From CAYIHX01 sp964363305 (lineage in GTDB: Bacteria; Bdellovibrionota; UBA1018), in NCBI GenBank assembly GCA_964363305.1, contig CAYIHX010000013.1:1-64000 (forward strand): a stretch of 64,000 nucleotides of DNA, given 5' to 3'. The stretch's first letter is position 1; every line of letters starts with the position of its first letter. Below the pieces are notes generated by a model, which saw only the letters and a list, made by a program, of their open reading frames with translations, ran no database searches and was not told the origin of the DNA. A program made the position numbers and the translations under genes. Positions 1 through 8,940 of the stretch are shown here, one piece after another.

Positions 1-10
1 GCACCCCCCT

Positions 11-277
11 TTACTTGGATTCTTCTTTTTTTAGCCGTTGCGCCCCCGCAATGTCATCGGCCTCAATTTCTCTCGCCACGGTTCGTACTTCGTCGTGCAA
101 CTCTCCAAGAATGACACTGATTCCGTAAAAGGCGTCGTCCTCGTCCAATGGGGGGCATGGGTGATTGCCGCAAAATTCGATTAGGTAAGACATTCCCCGG
201 AGCTTGAAGCAAGTCGTTCTTAGGCGGCTATAGGCTGGCTCGGAATCGAACGTTTTCGTACTACGCTTTTTGCCCAT
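11..277 (-). CDS. hypothetical protein of the integrative element (88 aa)
   Basis: I do not recognise this family. It is a small soluble protein with no signal peptide or membrane segment, and it ends in a charged Lys/Glu tail. Its ATG lies inside the 3' end of the upstream recombinase gene (17-nt overlap), so it is probably translationally coupled as the last gene of a three-gene leftward operon. The position suggests an accessory role in the element, but nothing in the sequence shows a function. Confidence 0.55.
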   Translation of the reverse strand: MGKKRSTKTFDSEPAYSRLRTTCFKLRGMSYLIEFCGNHPCPPLDEDDAFYGISVILGELHDEVRTVAREIEADDIAGAQRLKKEESK

Positions 278-917
278 GATGCCCCCCTTGAAAAGACTCG
301 TTTTTTTGATCGGAAATTTTAGGGGATTTCGTACCAGTGCTTTTGATGGCTCGGTGGATGGCCGGGCGTGAAATGCCTAGCAGCTTTTGAATTTTGGAAT
401 AGCTCAAGCCCTCCGCCCGCAATTTTAAAATGGCGTCGTCGTCCCGAGTCTTAGGCCGTCCTAGAGTTTTCCCCGAGTTTCGAGCGTGTTCGAGCCCGTT
501 CATTGTCCGCTCCCGAATCAAAGCCCGTTCAAATTCGGCGAACGCCGCAAGTAAATGCAGCATAAGGCGTCCGCTTGCCGTCGTTAAGTCGATTTGATCG
601 CTAATGCTGACGAAAAGGACGCCGAGGGAAGTGAACTCATCCAAGGCCGAAACCAAGTGCTTGAGAGAACGTGCAAAGCGGTCGAGCTTTGTCACCACAA
701 TCACGTCCACCCTACGGGCGCGAATCAAGGCCATGAGCTTTTTAAGCCCTGGGCGCTGATCCGTTCCGCCGCTGAAGCCGTGATCGACAATTTCCTCGAT
801 AACATTCCACTCACGGGCCGCGCAATACCTCCGAAGCTCGGCAATCTGAGCCTCGGGGCTTTGCTTGTCGGCGGTAGACACACGGGCGTAGGTTACAACC
901 CTCTTCGGCTTTGCCAT
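261..917 (-). CDS. small serine recombinase, resolvase/invertase family
   Basis: A 218-residue site-specific recombinase. The N-terminal resolvase domain starts with YARVST, where Ser14 is the expected nucleophile. It continues through the TKLDRFARS block and the GRLMLHLLAAFAEFER helix typical of the dimer interface and E-helix. A short C-terminal helix-turn-helix (about residues 160-195, with SYSKIQKLLGISRPAIHRAI) should bind the recombination site. Length and layout match resolvases and invertases rather than large integrases. The gene is second in a leftward operon: it starts 5 nt after the stop of the upstream coiled-coil protein and overlaps the downstream 88-aa gene. It may resolve element dimers or invert a segment; which of these is not visible. 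Confidence 0.93.
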   Translation of the reverse strand: MAKPKRVVTYARVSTADKQSPEAQIAELRRYCAAREWNVIEEIVDHGFSGGTDQRPGLKKLMALIRARRVDVIVVTKLDRFARSLKHLVSALDEFTSLGVLFVSISDQIDLTTASGRLMLHLLAAFAEFERALIRERTMNGLEHARNSGKTLGRPKTRDDDAILKLRAEGLSYSKIQKLLGISRPAIHRAIKSTGTKSPKISDQKNESFQGGHHGQKA

Positions 918-922
918 GAGGA

Positions 923-1246
923 TTATCCAATCACCAATTTTTTAAGAATGGTCTGCGTGGTGGATTCAAGAATCGCATCGGCTTCGGCTTTTCCAACGCG
1001 AGCCAAGAAATGCTCCTTCCATGCCGGGTAACGGCGGGTAGATTCTTGCACCTTCACTTCGTAGCCGAAAATCGAGAAGTCCACGCCCGCCTCAACCTGG
1101 GCGATGAGGTCTGTCTCCAGTTCATCAACGGTCGCCTCCATTGCGTCCAAGCGTTTCTTGAGGGCTTGGTAAGTCTCGCGCAGGGCGAGCAAGCGTTCGA
1201 TGTTGGCACCTTCGACTTTAGTTTGGATAGCAGCGTTTGATTTCAT
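923..1246 (-). CDS. predicted coiled-coil protein of the integrative element (107 aa)
   Basis: An acidic, helix-rich protein. Residues about 15-55 form a heptad-like stretch suggesting a coiled coil. The C-terminal part reads like a small folded domain with the words YPAWKEHF and ILKKLVIG. I do not recognise a named family; small phage and ICE accessory proteins of this shape are common. It is the first gene of the leftward operon with the resolvase, and it is divergent from the ribbon-helix-helix gene at 1,363. The shared intergenic stretch of about 100 bases is AT-rich. Confidence 0.6.
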   Translation of the reverse strand: MKSNAAIQTKVEGANIERLLALRETYQALKKRLDAMEATVDELETDLIAQVEAGVDFSIFGYEVKVQESTRRYPAWKEHFLARVGKAEADAILESTTQTILKKLVIG

Positions 1247-1362
1247 ATTTACCGTCCTTTCATGACTACAAAGACAGCATAACGCAACGCGGTATAATTG
1301 TCAATTACTATTGCTATGCAATTATATTGAAATGCAGCATGGCCTGTATTATTCTTGGACAC

Positions 1363-1587
1363 ATGGGACGAAGACCTGTTCAGAACAAAAAAGGCCCCGC
1401 CGACTATCCTCAATTCGCTTTTCGCGTAACCAAGGCCAATAAAGAGCGCCTGAACGCGATTATAGAGGGGATTCAAGAAGAGATGAATCGGCGACGTGGG
1501 GAGGATGACCCCTTTATCAACAAGAACGATGTGATTCTTGCAGCTCTTGAGAAGGGGCTAAAACTCATGTCGAAAGCTCGCAAGTAG
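1363..1587 (+). CDS. ribbon-helix-helix-like small DNA-binding protein
   Basis: A 74-residue protein with a short basic N-terminus, a strand-like FAFRV segment and two predicted helices (KERLNAIIEGIQEEMNRR, then NKNDVILAALEKGLKLM). This pattern fits CopG/ribbon-helix-helix regulators, but the assignment is by pattern only. The frame is open further upstream, to 1,237. I prefer the ATG at 1,363 because conserved-looking sequence begins there; an ATG at 1,339 is possible. The gene is divergent from the resolvase operon and followed 9 nt later by the next gene, which has a strong AGGAGG site. It probably regulates the element. A possible promoter is TTGTCA (1,298) and TATATT (1,323) with a long 19-nt spacer. 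Confidence 0.6.
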   Translation: MGRRPVQNKKGPADYPQFAFRVTKANKERLNAIIEGIQEEMNRRRGEDDPFINKNDVILAALEKGLKLMSKARK

Positions 1588-1596
1588 GAGGCGTGA

Positions 1597-2217
1597 ATGC
1601 CATCTTTGATTGCCCATTTGTCAGCGGCCATGCGAACCGAGTTTTTAAAGAACTTAAACTACCTCAACATCAAAGAATATCAGGGCTTCTGTAAGAAGCA
1701 TGGAATTCCCTACAGCATCTATGTTGAGACCCCTACTGGCCTAAAAAAAACGAACGATAAAGATCGTAAGAAAATTGTTCTCAAGAAAATTAGGCATTAC
1801 CTCAATACTGGTAAAATCCTAAACCCGACCGTTTTTCCGAAGTCAGTCTGTAAATCTACCAAACTCAAAAACCCGAATCCATCGACTCGCCTTTTTTTTG
1901 GGCAATATGACAAGAAGAACGGTCAATTTTTAAAAGTGATGCAGTCTCTCACCGATGGGGGATTCAGAAATGGCATGATTGCCCGAGTGGTCATTCGAGA
2001 CTTTTGGACACAAGGAATCGCACCGACTTTAAAAGAATATGCCAAAGCTTGGATTGCAGCAGATAAGGCAAACACAAAATATCACCCCGAAGCGGCTTAT
2101 TTGTCGGATTTGTCCGATGGGAATGCAACTCCTGAGTGGAAGAAAATGAGAACTGCTAGGGCGAAAGCCGCCATGAACATTTTGAGCAAAATAGGACCAG
2201 AGAAGCATCAAAGATGA
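1597..2217 (+). CDS. SAP-like domain hypothetical protein (206 aa)
   Basis: A basic, soluble protein. Residues about 15-70 (LNYLNIKEYQGFCKKHGIPY, then a Lys/Arg-rich region ending IRHYLNTGKI) resemble the short helix-extended-helix SAP-type nucleic-acid-binding module seen in conserved hypothetical proteins. The rest has no motif I recognise. The start at 1,597 has AGGAGG five bases upstream, immediately after the stop of the preceding gene, so the two form an operon. The many lysines suggest nucleic-acid binding; the role in the element is unknown. Confidence 0.65.
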   Translation: MPSLIAHLSAAMRTEFLKNLNYLNIKEYQGFCKKHGIPYSIYVETPTGLKKTNDKDRKKIVLKKIRHYLNTGKILNPTVFPKSVCKSTKLKNPNPSTRLFFGQYDKKNGQFLKVMQSLTDGGFRNGMIARVVIRDFWTQGIAPTLKEYAKAWIAADKANTKYHPEAAYLSDLSDGNATPEWKKMRTARAKAAMNILSKIGPEKHQR

Positions 2218-2537
2218 AAATGCATAAGGTCGTTCCCAGTCCTCTCATTCGCTTCTAAAAAAATGCACTGTCCAGTCATAGTACAAAAAAATATTTTTAC
2301 ACCCCAACGGAAAACTCGAACTTTTTCTTGATGTGAAAGTACTCGCGGCCCATTTTTCCGCATAAGTAGCTACTCTTGCCCGAGTCCCAAGGGGACAATT
2401 TTCGAACTACTGTCGAAAAATACACGTTTTTTCTTCCGACTCTTCTTTGCATGATTCACGTCATGGACTGGTTCGGAAGGGAAAAATCACTTTCACCTCA
2501 CAATAAGCCGGTCCCCGAATCCAAAGGAGGATTGGCA
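2218..2537. promoter_or_regulatory. 320-base gene-free stretch with an inverted repeat, upstream of the replication genes
   Basis: No convincing gene is seen here. The frame that opens at 2,376 has no start signal and runs into the better-supported start at 2,538. The stretch is A/T-rich and contains an imperfect inverted repeat at 2,398-2,421 (ATTTTCGA, 7-base spacer, TCGAAAAAT). It sits just upstream of the small gene and the primase-helicase and could be an operator for the ribbon-helix-helix protein or part of a replication origin. Both ideas are inference. Confidence 0.35.
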
Positions 2538-2750
2538 ATGCTCACTAAACGCAAAGAACAAAAAATCCGGGAAGTCTTCGGCTTCTATCGCGGAATGATT
2601 CTCGACCTGTTCGAGAATGAACTCGGTGAAGAGAAAAAATGGCCCTTCATCCGTTCGCGCCTTCTGAAAATCCTGAGCCCTGAGCGGGGCCTGGAATCCA
2701 AGGTGTTTGAAACCATGATGGAGGGGCTGGGAGATGAGCAGCATCTATAA
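2538..2750 (+). CDS. small hypothetical protein preceding the primase-helicase (70 aa)
   Basis: The start at 2,538 is chosen because AAAGGAGG ends eight bases upstream; the frame is open for 160 bases before it without a start signal. The product is a charged, helical, soluble protein of 70 residues with no recognised family. Its 3' end overlaps the start of the primase-helicase by 17 bases, so the two are probably translationally coupled. It may be a replication accessory protein, but this rests on position alone. Confidence 0.6.
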   Translation: MLTKRKEQKIREVFGFYRGMILDLFENELGEEKKWPFIRSRLLKILSPERGLESKVFETMMEGLGDEQHL

Positions 2751-5700
2751 TGCGCCTCTACGATGGAGGCGGGTCACAAGGAAAGCGCCTTGCAGTCGAT
2801 GCGAAAAGCCGGATTGGTGCGCACGCAGCGATGACGAGAGGTTTGAGATTTGCCGCCGCCACAATGACGGCACTGGAAAATCGCACGTCGATAAGAGTGG
2901 AACGGAATATTTTGTTTACTATATCGGAAGCCCTACCTCGAAGTTGCTCGGGCCTAAGATTTCAAAATACCGAAAGCCCCCCGAAGTCAGAAGTGAGCCC
3001 GAGAAAGCTCAACCCGAAACATTGAATGAGGTTTACTCATTTCTCTTGGCTCAGTTGCCGCTTTTGAAGATCCACCGGGAAAATCTCGCGGGACGCGGGC
3101 TTTCAAATGAAGCGATTTTGCGAGGCGGTTACAAGTCATGTCCGGGATGGCGACTCTCTCATGCGATTGCGACGGTCTTTCTAAAGTTTGACCGCTCCTT
3201 GCTTCAGAAAGTTCCTGGGTTTTGCTTCAAGAGCGGCGAAAACTACTTTGCCGCCGCACCGGGCCTTCTGATTCCCGTGAGGGACACGAGGGCGCTCATC
3301 GTGGGCCTTCGTGGTCGCCTTGACGATGCCGCTCTTGGTTCAAAATACCGCTGGGTTTCATCCAAAAGCCACGACGACGAGGGGGTGGGGCCTGGGGCTT
3401 TGATTCACTGTCCGCTTTACGCTGAGCTTCCAACTGAGAGGATCCGCGTAACTGAAGGTGAGCTGAAAGCCGATATTGCGACAACTCTCAGTGGGATTTT
3501 GACCGTTTCACTCCCCGGCGTGTCCATTTGGCGAAATCTCTTGCCAGTATTGCAATCTCTGAGAGCAAAAACGGTCGTTCTTGCCATGGATAGCGACGCA
3601 AAGAAAAATCCATTCGTCGCCCGACAACTGAATGTGATGGCCCTGACCCTCCGCAAAGAAGGATACGCCATCGAAATGGAAACTTGGGGCGGAAGCGCCA
3701 AGGGAATCGACGACGCTCTTTGCGAGAAAACTACAATCGAAGTCCACCGAGGAGTTGATGTCACCCAGGTCATCGAGAAAATCGTCCATTCATCCACTGA
3801 AGGAAAACCAGATCAAGGAAAGATGGCTTTTGAAAACGCAAAAAATCTCATCAAAGACGCCGCTGAAAAACTCGATTCTGATTGTGGCTTGATCTTTTCG
3901 TCCGACGTGCTTGACGCCTTGAACTTGGTTCTTGAGAAAGACGGCGCTGAGTGGGCGCGAATTGCAAAGCATCTGAAGGGAAAAGTTTCGCTCCCTGATT
4001 TGAAAAAGGCATTGCGCAAGCAAAGACAAAAAGCCGCCGAGTCTTCTTTCTTTTCCGAAGACGAGCAAGCCCCTTTCAATTCGGTGGATAGACAGCTCGG
4101 GAGTGGGTCAACTTACCAGATCAAAAATCACTGCATCTTTTTGAACAAAAAAACGGAAAACGGCATTATCCCGATCAAGCTTTCAAATTTCACGGCGCAG
4201 ATTGTGGCCGAGGAAATCATTGACGACGGCGTAGAGCAAGAAAAGGTCTTCGTCATCGAGGGTGTTTTGCATAACGGCGTGAAGCTTCCCCAGGTGCGCG
4301 TCCCTTCCGAGAAATTCGCTTTTATGAATTGGGTTATTGAGCGGTGGGGAGTCCGGGCCAATGTGACCGCTGGCTATGGGAAAAAAGACTTTCTCAGAGA
4401 GGCGATTCAGGAGCTTTCAAAAGAGGCCGAGTTCAAAAGAACCTATGGGCATCTCGGTTGGGTCTGCAAAGATGGCTCATGGCTTTACTTATTTTCCGGG
4501 GGGGCAATTTCAAAGGACGGCCCTATTGAAAATTTCAACGTCGATCTTCACGACTCAAAACTCAAGGACTATCAGTTTCCAACCCTTGACTCAAACGAAG
4601 AACTCGCCGCGAGCATTCGCGCTTCACTTTCAATTTTGGGACTCACCCCACCGCGCATTGCTTATCCGGTACTGGCCGCGACCTACTGCGCCCCACTTGG
4701 TGAAATGCACCCCATCGACTTTTCGCTCGCTCTCTATGGAATCACAGGGAGGGGAAAAACCCAGCTTGCGGCCCTCGCGCAGGCTCACTTCGGGGCGAAG
4801 TTTCATGGCAAGCACCTTCCGGGGAATTGGTCATCAACGGCGAACGCACTTGAGAAGCAATCCTTTCTTGCCAAAGATGCGATTTTCACCGTGGACGACT
4901 TCGCCCCCCAACAAACGCAAGGCGAAGCCGCGAAGCTCAATCATTCCGCCGAAAGGCTTTTCAGATCACAAGGTAATCGCAGCGGTCGCGGGCGTCTTAA
5001 TTCCGACATGAAAGCTCGCGCCGAATACTTCCCGCGCGGCCTGATTCTTTCGACGGGCGAAGACCTCCCCAAGACTCAAAGCATCCGTGCGCGTTTGCTC
5101 ATCATTGAATTCGACGAGGGTGACGTGAGCTTTGACGAACTCACCCCCTTACAAAAGGCGGCAAGTGACGGCGTTTTTGCAAAGGCGATGGGGGGCTATA
5201 TCGGATGGCTCGCAAGTCGCGTTCCTCAACTCAAAGCCAAACTTCCCGAACGGCATCACGAATTGAGGCGCGAATTTTCTTCGACGAAGACTCACAGACG
5301 CGCCCCTGAAATTGCCGCAAGCCTCTTGGTGGCCTTTGAGACCTTCTTGGATTTTGCAGTCGAACAAAATGCCGTCGAACCGGACGATGCCCGAGGCTAT
5401 CGCGGGACCATGAATCAAGCGTTGGCTTCGGCCATCGAAAGTCAGGAGCCCTTTCAAGCAAGCGAAGATCCCGCAATCCGCTTTTTGTCCTTGATAGGTG
5501 GAGCCTTGATTTCAGGCCGTGCGTATCTTGCCGATGCCAGAACAGGGGGGGCGCCCCACGACGCCGGACGTTTCGGGTGGCGAATCAACGGATGCCTCTT
5601 GATGGGTCGGGATGAGACTCCCTCGGATACCTATGAGCCGCGCGGGGCAAGAATTGGTTGGGTCGGTGATGCTGAATTGTTGCTCGATCCCGATGCGGCG

Positions 5701-5943
5701 TTCGCGGCGGCTCAGAATCTAGCGCGTGAGCAAAAAAACGAACTCTCAATTTCAGAAATGACGCTTTGGAAGCAGCTTGCGGAAAAGGGATTCATTCTCA
5801 GAGGCGAAAGACGCAACACCATTCGGCGCACAGTGAAGGGCGATCGGCCCTATGTGTTGGTATTTCCGAACCGAGAAGTTTTCACGGAAAAAGGCTCGGC
5901 TGTCTCAACTGTCTCAACCTTTACGGATGAGACGGGTCTTTAG
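2734..5943 (+). CDS. primase-helicase fusion protein (zinc finger, TOPRIM, DUF927-type ATPase)
   Basis: A 1,069-residue replication protein. The N-terminus has a zinc-finger-like Cys cluster (CSRCEKPDWC and a later C, about residues 20-41), as in CHC2-type primases. Around residues 235-330 a TOPRIM-like fold is visible: VTEGELKAD, then AMDSDAKKN with Asp286 and Asp288. The C-terminal half is a DUF927-like helicase/ATPase with Walker A GITGRGKT at residues 669-676 and an acidic Walker-B-like VDDF. Such fusions replicate plasmids, satellites and integrative elements by priming and unwinding the element's own origin. The gene follows a small coupled ORF and precedes the integrase, so this element probably replicates autonomously after excision. 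Confidence 0.85.
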   Translation: MSSIYNAPLRWRRVTRKAPCSRCEKPDWCARSDDERFEICRRHNDGTGKSHVDKSGTEYFVYYIGSPTSKLLGPKISKYRKPPEVRSEPEKAQPETLNEVYSFLLAQLPLLKIHRENLAGRGLSNEAILRGGYKSCPGWRLSHAIATVFLKFDRSLLQKVPGFCFKSGENYFAAAPGLLIPVRDTRALIVGLRGRLDDAALGSKYRWVSSKSHDDEGVGPGALIHCPLYAELPTERIRVTEGELKADIATTLSGILTVSLPGVSIWRNLLPVLQSLRAKTVVLAMDSDAKKNPFVARQLNVMALTLRKEGYAIEMETWGGSAKGIDDALCEKTTIEVHRGVDVTQVIEKIVHSSTEGKPDQGKMAFENAKNLIKDAAEKLDSDCGLIFSSDVLDALNLVLEKDGAEWARIAKHLKGKVSLPDLKKALRKQRQKAAESSFFSEDEQAPFNSVDRQLGSGSTYQIKNHCIFLNKKTENGIIPIKLSNFTAQIVAEEIIDDGVEQEKVFVIEGVLHNGVKLPQVRVPSEKFAFMNWVIERWGVRANVTAGYGKKDFLREAIQELSKEAEFKRTYGHLGWVCKDGSWLYLFSGGAISKDGPIENFNVDLHDSKLKDYQFPTLDSNEELAASIRASLSILGLTPPRIAYPVLAATYCAPLGEMHPIDFSLALYGITGRGKTQLAALAQAHFGAKFHGKHLPGNWSSTANALEKQSFLAKDAIFTVDDFAPQQTQGEAAKLNHSAERLFRSQGNRSGRGRLNSDMKARAEYFPRGLILSTGEDLPKTQSIRARLLIIEFDEGDVSFDELTPLQKAASDGVFAKAMGGYIGWLASRVPQLKAKLPERHHELRREFSSTKTHRRAPEIAASLLVAFETFLDFAVEQNAVEPDDARGYRGTMNQALASAIESQEPFQASEDPAIRFLSLIGGALISGRAYLADARTGGAPHDAGRFGWRINGCLLMGRDETPSDTYEPRGARIGWVGDAELLLDPDAAFAAAQNLAREQKNELSISEMTLWKQLAEKGFILRGERRNTIRRTVKGDRPYVLVFPNREVFTEKGSAVSTVSTFTDETGL

Positions 5944-6023
5944 TTTGAAGTTTTTTTGTGGGGAGTTCCCCACCGGGTCGGGTCAGTGTGAATTGGAAAT
6001 GGAAGGAAAGATGAGCATGAGGA

Positions 6024-6218
6024 ATGGAGCCCTCAAACAATCAAGAAAGCCCTAGGCAAGAGGCTTGTGAAAACTCGGGACAAGACGGCGATAAGAATGC
6101 CCCCCACCCCCGGCTCCCACAATACACCATGGACGAGGTAGAGCGTTCCATTCGCGCCATTCAGCTTTTGATAAAGGTGCGTGATCGGTGCAGGAAACAG
6201 GGCCTCATCAATTGGTGA
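6024..6218 (+). CDS. small hypothetical protein upstream of the integrase (64 aa)
   Basis: A 64-residue frame. Its C-terminal half (YTMDEVERSIRAIQLLIKVR onward) is helical and looks coding; the N-terminal half is polar and low in information. An internal ATG at 6,129 would give about 30 residues. No ribosome site is clear for either start. It lies between the primase-helicase and the large serine recombinase. It could be a directionality factor, which is often a small gene beside the integrase, but no motif supports that directly. Confidence 0.4.
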   Translation: MEPSNNQESPRQEACENSGQDGDKNAPHPRLPQYTMDEVERSIRAIQLLIKVRDRCRKQGLINW

Positions 6219-6293
6219 GGGAGGAAGAGACGCTTTAGAACTCGGGACTTGTGGCGTTTTAAGCCAAAATCCCTTACAACATCGGAGGTTTTT

Positions 6294-7967
6294 ATGGATC
6301 AAACGGACTGGATTGGAAAAAACAAAAAGGCCATTGCGCCAATCAGGGTTAGCTCTCCTGGGCAAGAGGGCAATACTTCGTGGCTCACGCAGAAGCGCGA
6401 TTGTGAGGACTATTGCCGCCGCCACGGGCTTGAGTTGGTCGATGCCGTGAAAATCGTTGAGACGGCTCGCAAGTCCGAACTCCGTAAAAAATACGCCGCC
6501 GTTTTGAAGCGCGCACTCAAGCAAAACATCCATCACATTCTCTTTCACAAGTTTGACCGCGAAGCTCGGAACCTGACTGACAACGAAAACAACGAAACCC
6601 TCGTGCGCGAACGGAAGATTGTCCTTCACTACGTTTCCGAAGGAAAGATTTTACACCCGAACAGTTCGGACGCGGATTTTTTGATGCGGGATTTTTACGC
6701 CGTTCAAAACAAACACTACTCACGGGATTTGAGCACGAAGGTTAGAAAGGCGACGCGAACCAAGGCTGAAACGGGATGGTGGCCAGGTTGTCGGCCTCCC
6801 GAAGGATACATCAATCAAAAACTGAAATCCGAAAGGGGTTTTGAGCGGCGGCGTGGTTCAGTCATTGTCCCTGATCCAAACGAGCAAACCGTGAGGCGCG
6901 TTCTTCGTGAGTTTGAGATGCGTGCCGAAAATCCCACGCCTACCTACCTTGAAATCAGAAATCGAATCATTACCGAGAATTTAGTTCCGCTCGATCAAAT
7001 CAAAAAATATCATTCAGGCTGTATTCAGCGCCGCTTGCAAAACATTTTCTATGACGGGCGCTTTGAATGGAATGGCGTCGAGTACCAGGGCAAGCATGAG
7101 AGGATCATTCCAGCGACTCTCTTTTGGAAGGTTCAAGAGACTTTCGGCAAAAAGAATCCCTTTCGGAAGAATCCCGACGCTTTGTTCGGGCAAGGCTGGA
7201 TGAAATGCGGCGAACCCTCTTGCGGGTGCTCAATTGTCTTTGACCCCAAGGAGAAAAAAATCAAGGCCACGGGCGAAAGCAAAATCTATAAATACTATCG
7301 GTGTTCAAACGGCAAGCGCGTCCACCAAAGCATGAAAGGCATGGCTGTTTCGGAGGATTCCATCATGGAGCAATTCGGTGGGGCCGTTCGGCAAATTTCA
7401 ATCCGCGATGACTTCCGAGACGAGTTGATGAAAGCAGTCAATGAGACTTTCCTCAAGATGAGCAGAGCGGTGAAGGACGACATCGAGCGATTTAAGGCCG
7501 CTCTTGCCGGATTGAGAGAACGCGAAGACCGCGCCTATGACCGTTATGATTCAGGTGAAATCGACAAAGAAACTTACAACCGGCAGCGCAAGCGTTTGCA
7601 AGAGGAACAAGTTCAATACACGAACATGATGGAGCAAGCGCAGCTTTCAATTAACGATGCTGGACGCGAAACGGTGGAATCCATTATCGAACTGGCTACT
7701 AACGCGGAAACATTATGGAAGTACATGACAACCGAGGAACGGCGTTTGCTGCTCGATCAGATACTATCGAACCGAGTGTTGAATGGCGTAACCATCGAAT
7801 ATGAAATCGTAAAACCGCTCCGAGTGTTGAGCGAAATGAAGTCAGATCAAAAATGGCGGAGAGGGTGGGATTTGAACCCACGTAGCCCTTTCGGGCTAAC
7901 ACGCTTTCGAGGCGTGCGGTTTCAGCCACTCACCCACCTCTCCGCTGACTTCAATTGGATGGCTTGA
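6294..7967 (+). CDS. large serine recombinase (integrase), reading through into a tRNA gene
   Basis: The ATG at 6,294 has GGAGG about six bases upstream. The protein is 557 residues. The N-terminal resolvase domain contains IRVSSPGQ with Ser20 as the expected nucleophile, and HKFDREARN corresponds to the conserved DR..R block. A recombinase domain follows (CRPPEGYI region), then a zinc ribbon (CGEPSCGCS and a later C) and a long coiled coil (about 390-450), the standard order of phage-type large serine integrases. From codon about 521 the frame runs antisense through the whole tRNA-Ser gene, so the last 38 residues (WDLNPRSPFGL and on) are encoded by the tRNA complement. This places the element's junction at the tRNA 3' end. 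In the excised circle the C-terminus would differ. Confidence 0.92.
   Translation: MDQTDWIGKNKKAIAPIRVSSPGQEGNTSWLTQKRDCEDYCRRHGLELVDAVKIVETARKSELRKKYAAVLKRALKQNIHHILFHKFDREARNLTDNENNETLVRERKIVLHYVSEGKILHPNSSDADFLMRDFYAVQNKHYSRDLSTKVRKATRTKAETGWWPGCRPPEGYINQKLKSERGFERRRGSVIVPDPNEQTVRRVLREFEMRAENPTPTYLEIRNRIITENLVPLDQIKKYHSGCIQRRLQNIFYDGRFEWNGVEYQGKHERIIPATLFWKVQETFGKKNPFRKNPDALFGQGWMKCGEPSCGCSIVFDPKEKKIKATGESKIYKYYRCSNGKRVHQSMKGMAVSEDSIMEQFGGAVRQISIRDDFRDELMKAVNETFLKMSRAVKDDIERFKAALAGLREREDRAYDRYDSGEIDKETYNRQRKRLQEEQVQYTNMMEQAQLSINDAGRETVESIIELATNAETLWKYMTTEERRLLLDQILSNRVLNGVTIEYEIVKPLRVLSEMKSDQKWRRGWDLNPRSPFGLTRFRGVRFQPLTHLSADFNWMA
7854..7943 (-). tRNA. tRNA-Ser(CGA)
   Basis: The complement folds as a 90-nt serine tRNA. 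It has a GGAGAGG/CCTCTCC acceptor stem, discriminator G and an encoded CCA. The anticodon arm is CACGC-CTCGAAA-GCGTG with anticodon CGA. A long class II variable arm (TAGCCC-gaaa-GGGCTA) and the T-loop GGTTCAAATCC complete it. The 3' end faces the integrative element, and the integrase frame runs antisense across it, so this is the probable attachment site. Confidence 0.97.
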
Positions 7968-8044
7968 CGTCCGACTGTCTTACACGGTGAGGGAGGAGGG
8001 CTCAAGCGGGTATTTCGAACCCTTTTCGGGTAGGGAATGGGCGC

Positions 8045-8929
8045 GTGGGTAAACTCCTCCTTCTCCTCATTTTGACCCTACCCCTCACGAGCCGTGCGGA
8101 CATGGTAGAACTCACCCCGCCGGAAGATTCGGGACGGCTGGTTGACCCTCGATTTCCTCAGTCATTCCCCACCATTCCTATTCTCAATGCACAGGGGATG
8201 ATCGTCAGGAACGACAAAGAGAGCGATCTGCGGAAAATCTACCAAACGATCTCGAGCCTCCTCCTTGAACTCTTCAAACAAACCATGGCCCCCCAAGACG
8301 GAATTGAACACCCCGACCTTTTCGAAACCAGCTATGGCGAGCACCTCGTGAAAATCGCCTCCACCCGCTGCGTGGCGACGATGCAAGGCGTGGCCAATCT
8401 TCGATATATCTCAGGCTCTTACTTCTACTCTCAGACAAACGGCGCTCTCGGCTTTCGGTGCAATCTCATGCCCGAATCGATGCCGAACACCGTCGTCTCC
8501 ATCCAGATCAGCCCCGCAGCTGGGACGATCGCATTGATTCGACTGCATGCGGGACTCAACCCCACTGATGGCATGCCAGACCTTCCCACCCAGGTGTTGG
8601 TGGGCTCGGAGGCTGGAATCGAGGCGATGCATCGCTTCCACGAGGGAATCACGGCCGGTTTTCGTCTCTACGCGCGGGCGGAAATGAACCCGATGAATAT
8701 CCACGAGGCCGGAGTCACCACCTACGAGGCGGCCTATCTGAATTTTGATATCCACCGGATTTTGGGCCCGCAGTTCCAGGTGCCGCTCACTATCAGCCTC
8801 AAGGTGCAGGGGGGAGACCGAGGACCAGAGAAAGAGCCAATCTACGGCGTGGATCTCAGCCCTGCTCGCGGCGCCGATCAGCTTCGCACCTTCCTGGAAG
8901 GAATGATCTCCGTTGCACTGACCTTCTAG
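8045..8929 (+). CDS. secreted hypothetical protein (294 aa)
   Basis: The GTG start gives a clear signal peptide (KLLLLLILTLPLTSRA) with cleavage near residue 18, so the protein is exported. The mature part is about 275 residues with mixed strand and helix predicted by eye, two cysteines and no repeat or catalytic motif I recognise. It is the first chromosomal gene beyond the tRNA-Ser site and converges with the EF-hand lipoprotein gene 12 bases downstream. Function unknown; likely periplasmic or outer-membrane associated. Confidence 0.75.
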   Translation: MGKLLLLLILTLPLTSRADMVELTPPEDSGRLVDPRFPQSFPTIPILNAQGMIVRNDKESDLRKIYQTISSLLLELFKQTMAPQDGIEHPDLFETSYGEHLVKIASTRCVATMQGVANLRYISGSYFYSQTNGALGFRCNLMPESMPNTVVSIQISPAAGTIALIRLHAGLNPTDGMPDLPTQVLVGSEAGIEAMHRFHEGITAGFRLYARAEMNPMNIHEAGVTTYEAAYLNFDIHRILGPQFQVPLTISLKVQGGDRGPEKEPIYGVDLSPARGADQLRTFLEGMISVALTF

Positions 8930-8940
8930 TCTCGCCGCTT

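Noticed and set aside
6033..6629. 198-codon minus-strand frame
   Set aside because: Antisense to the small gene and the integrase N-terminus; no start signal.
7699..7929. 76-codon minus-strand frame
   Set aside because: It is mostly tRNA-Ser sequence read as codons and integrase antisense.
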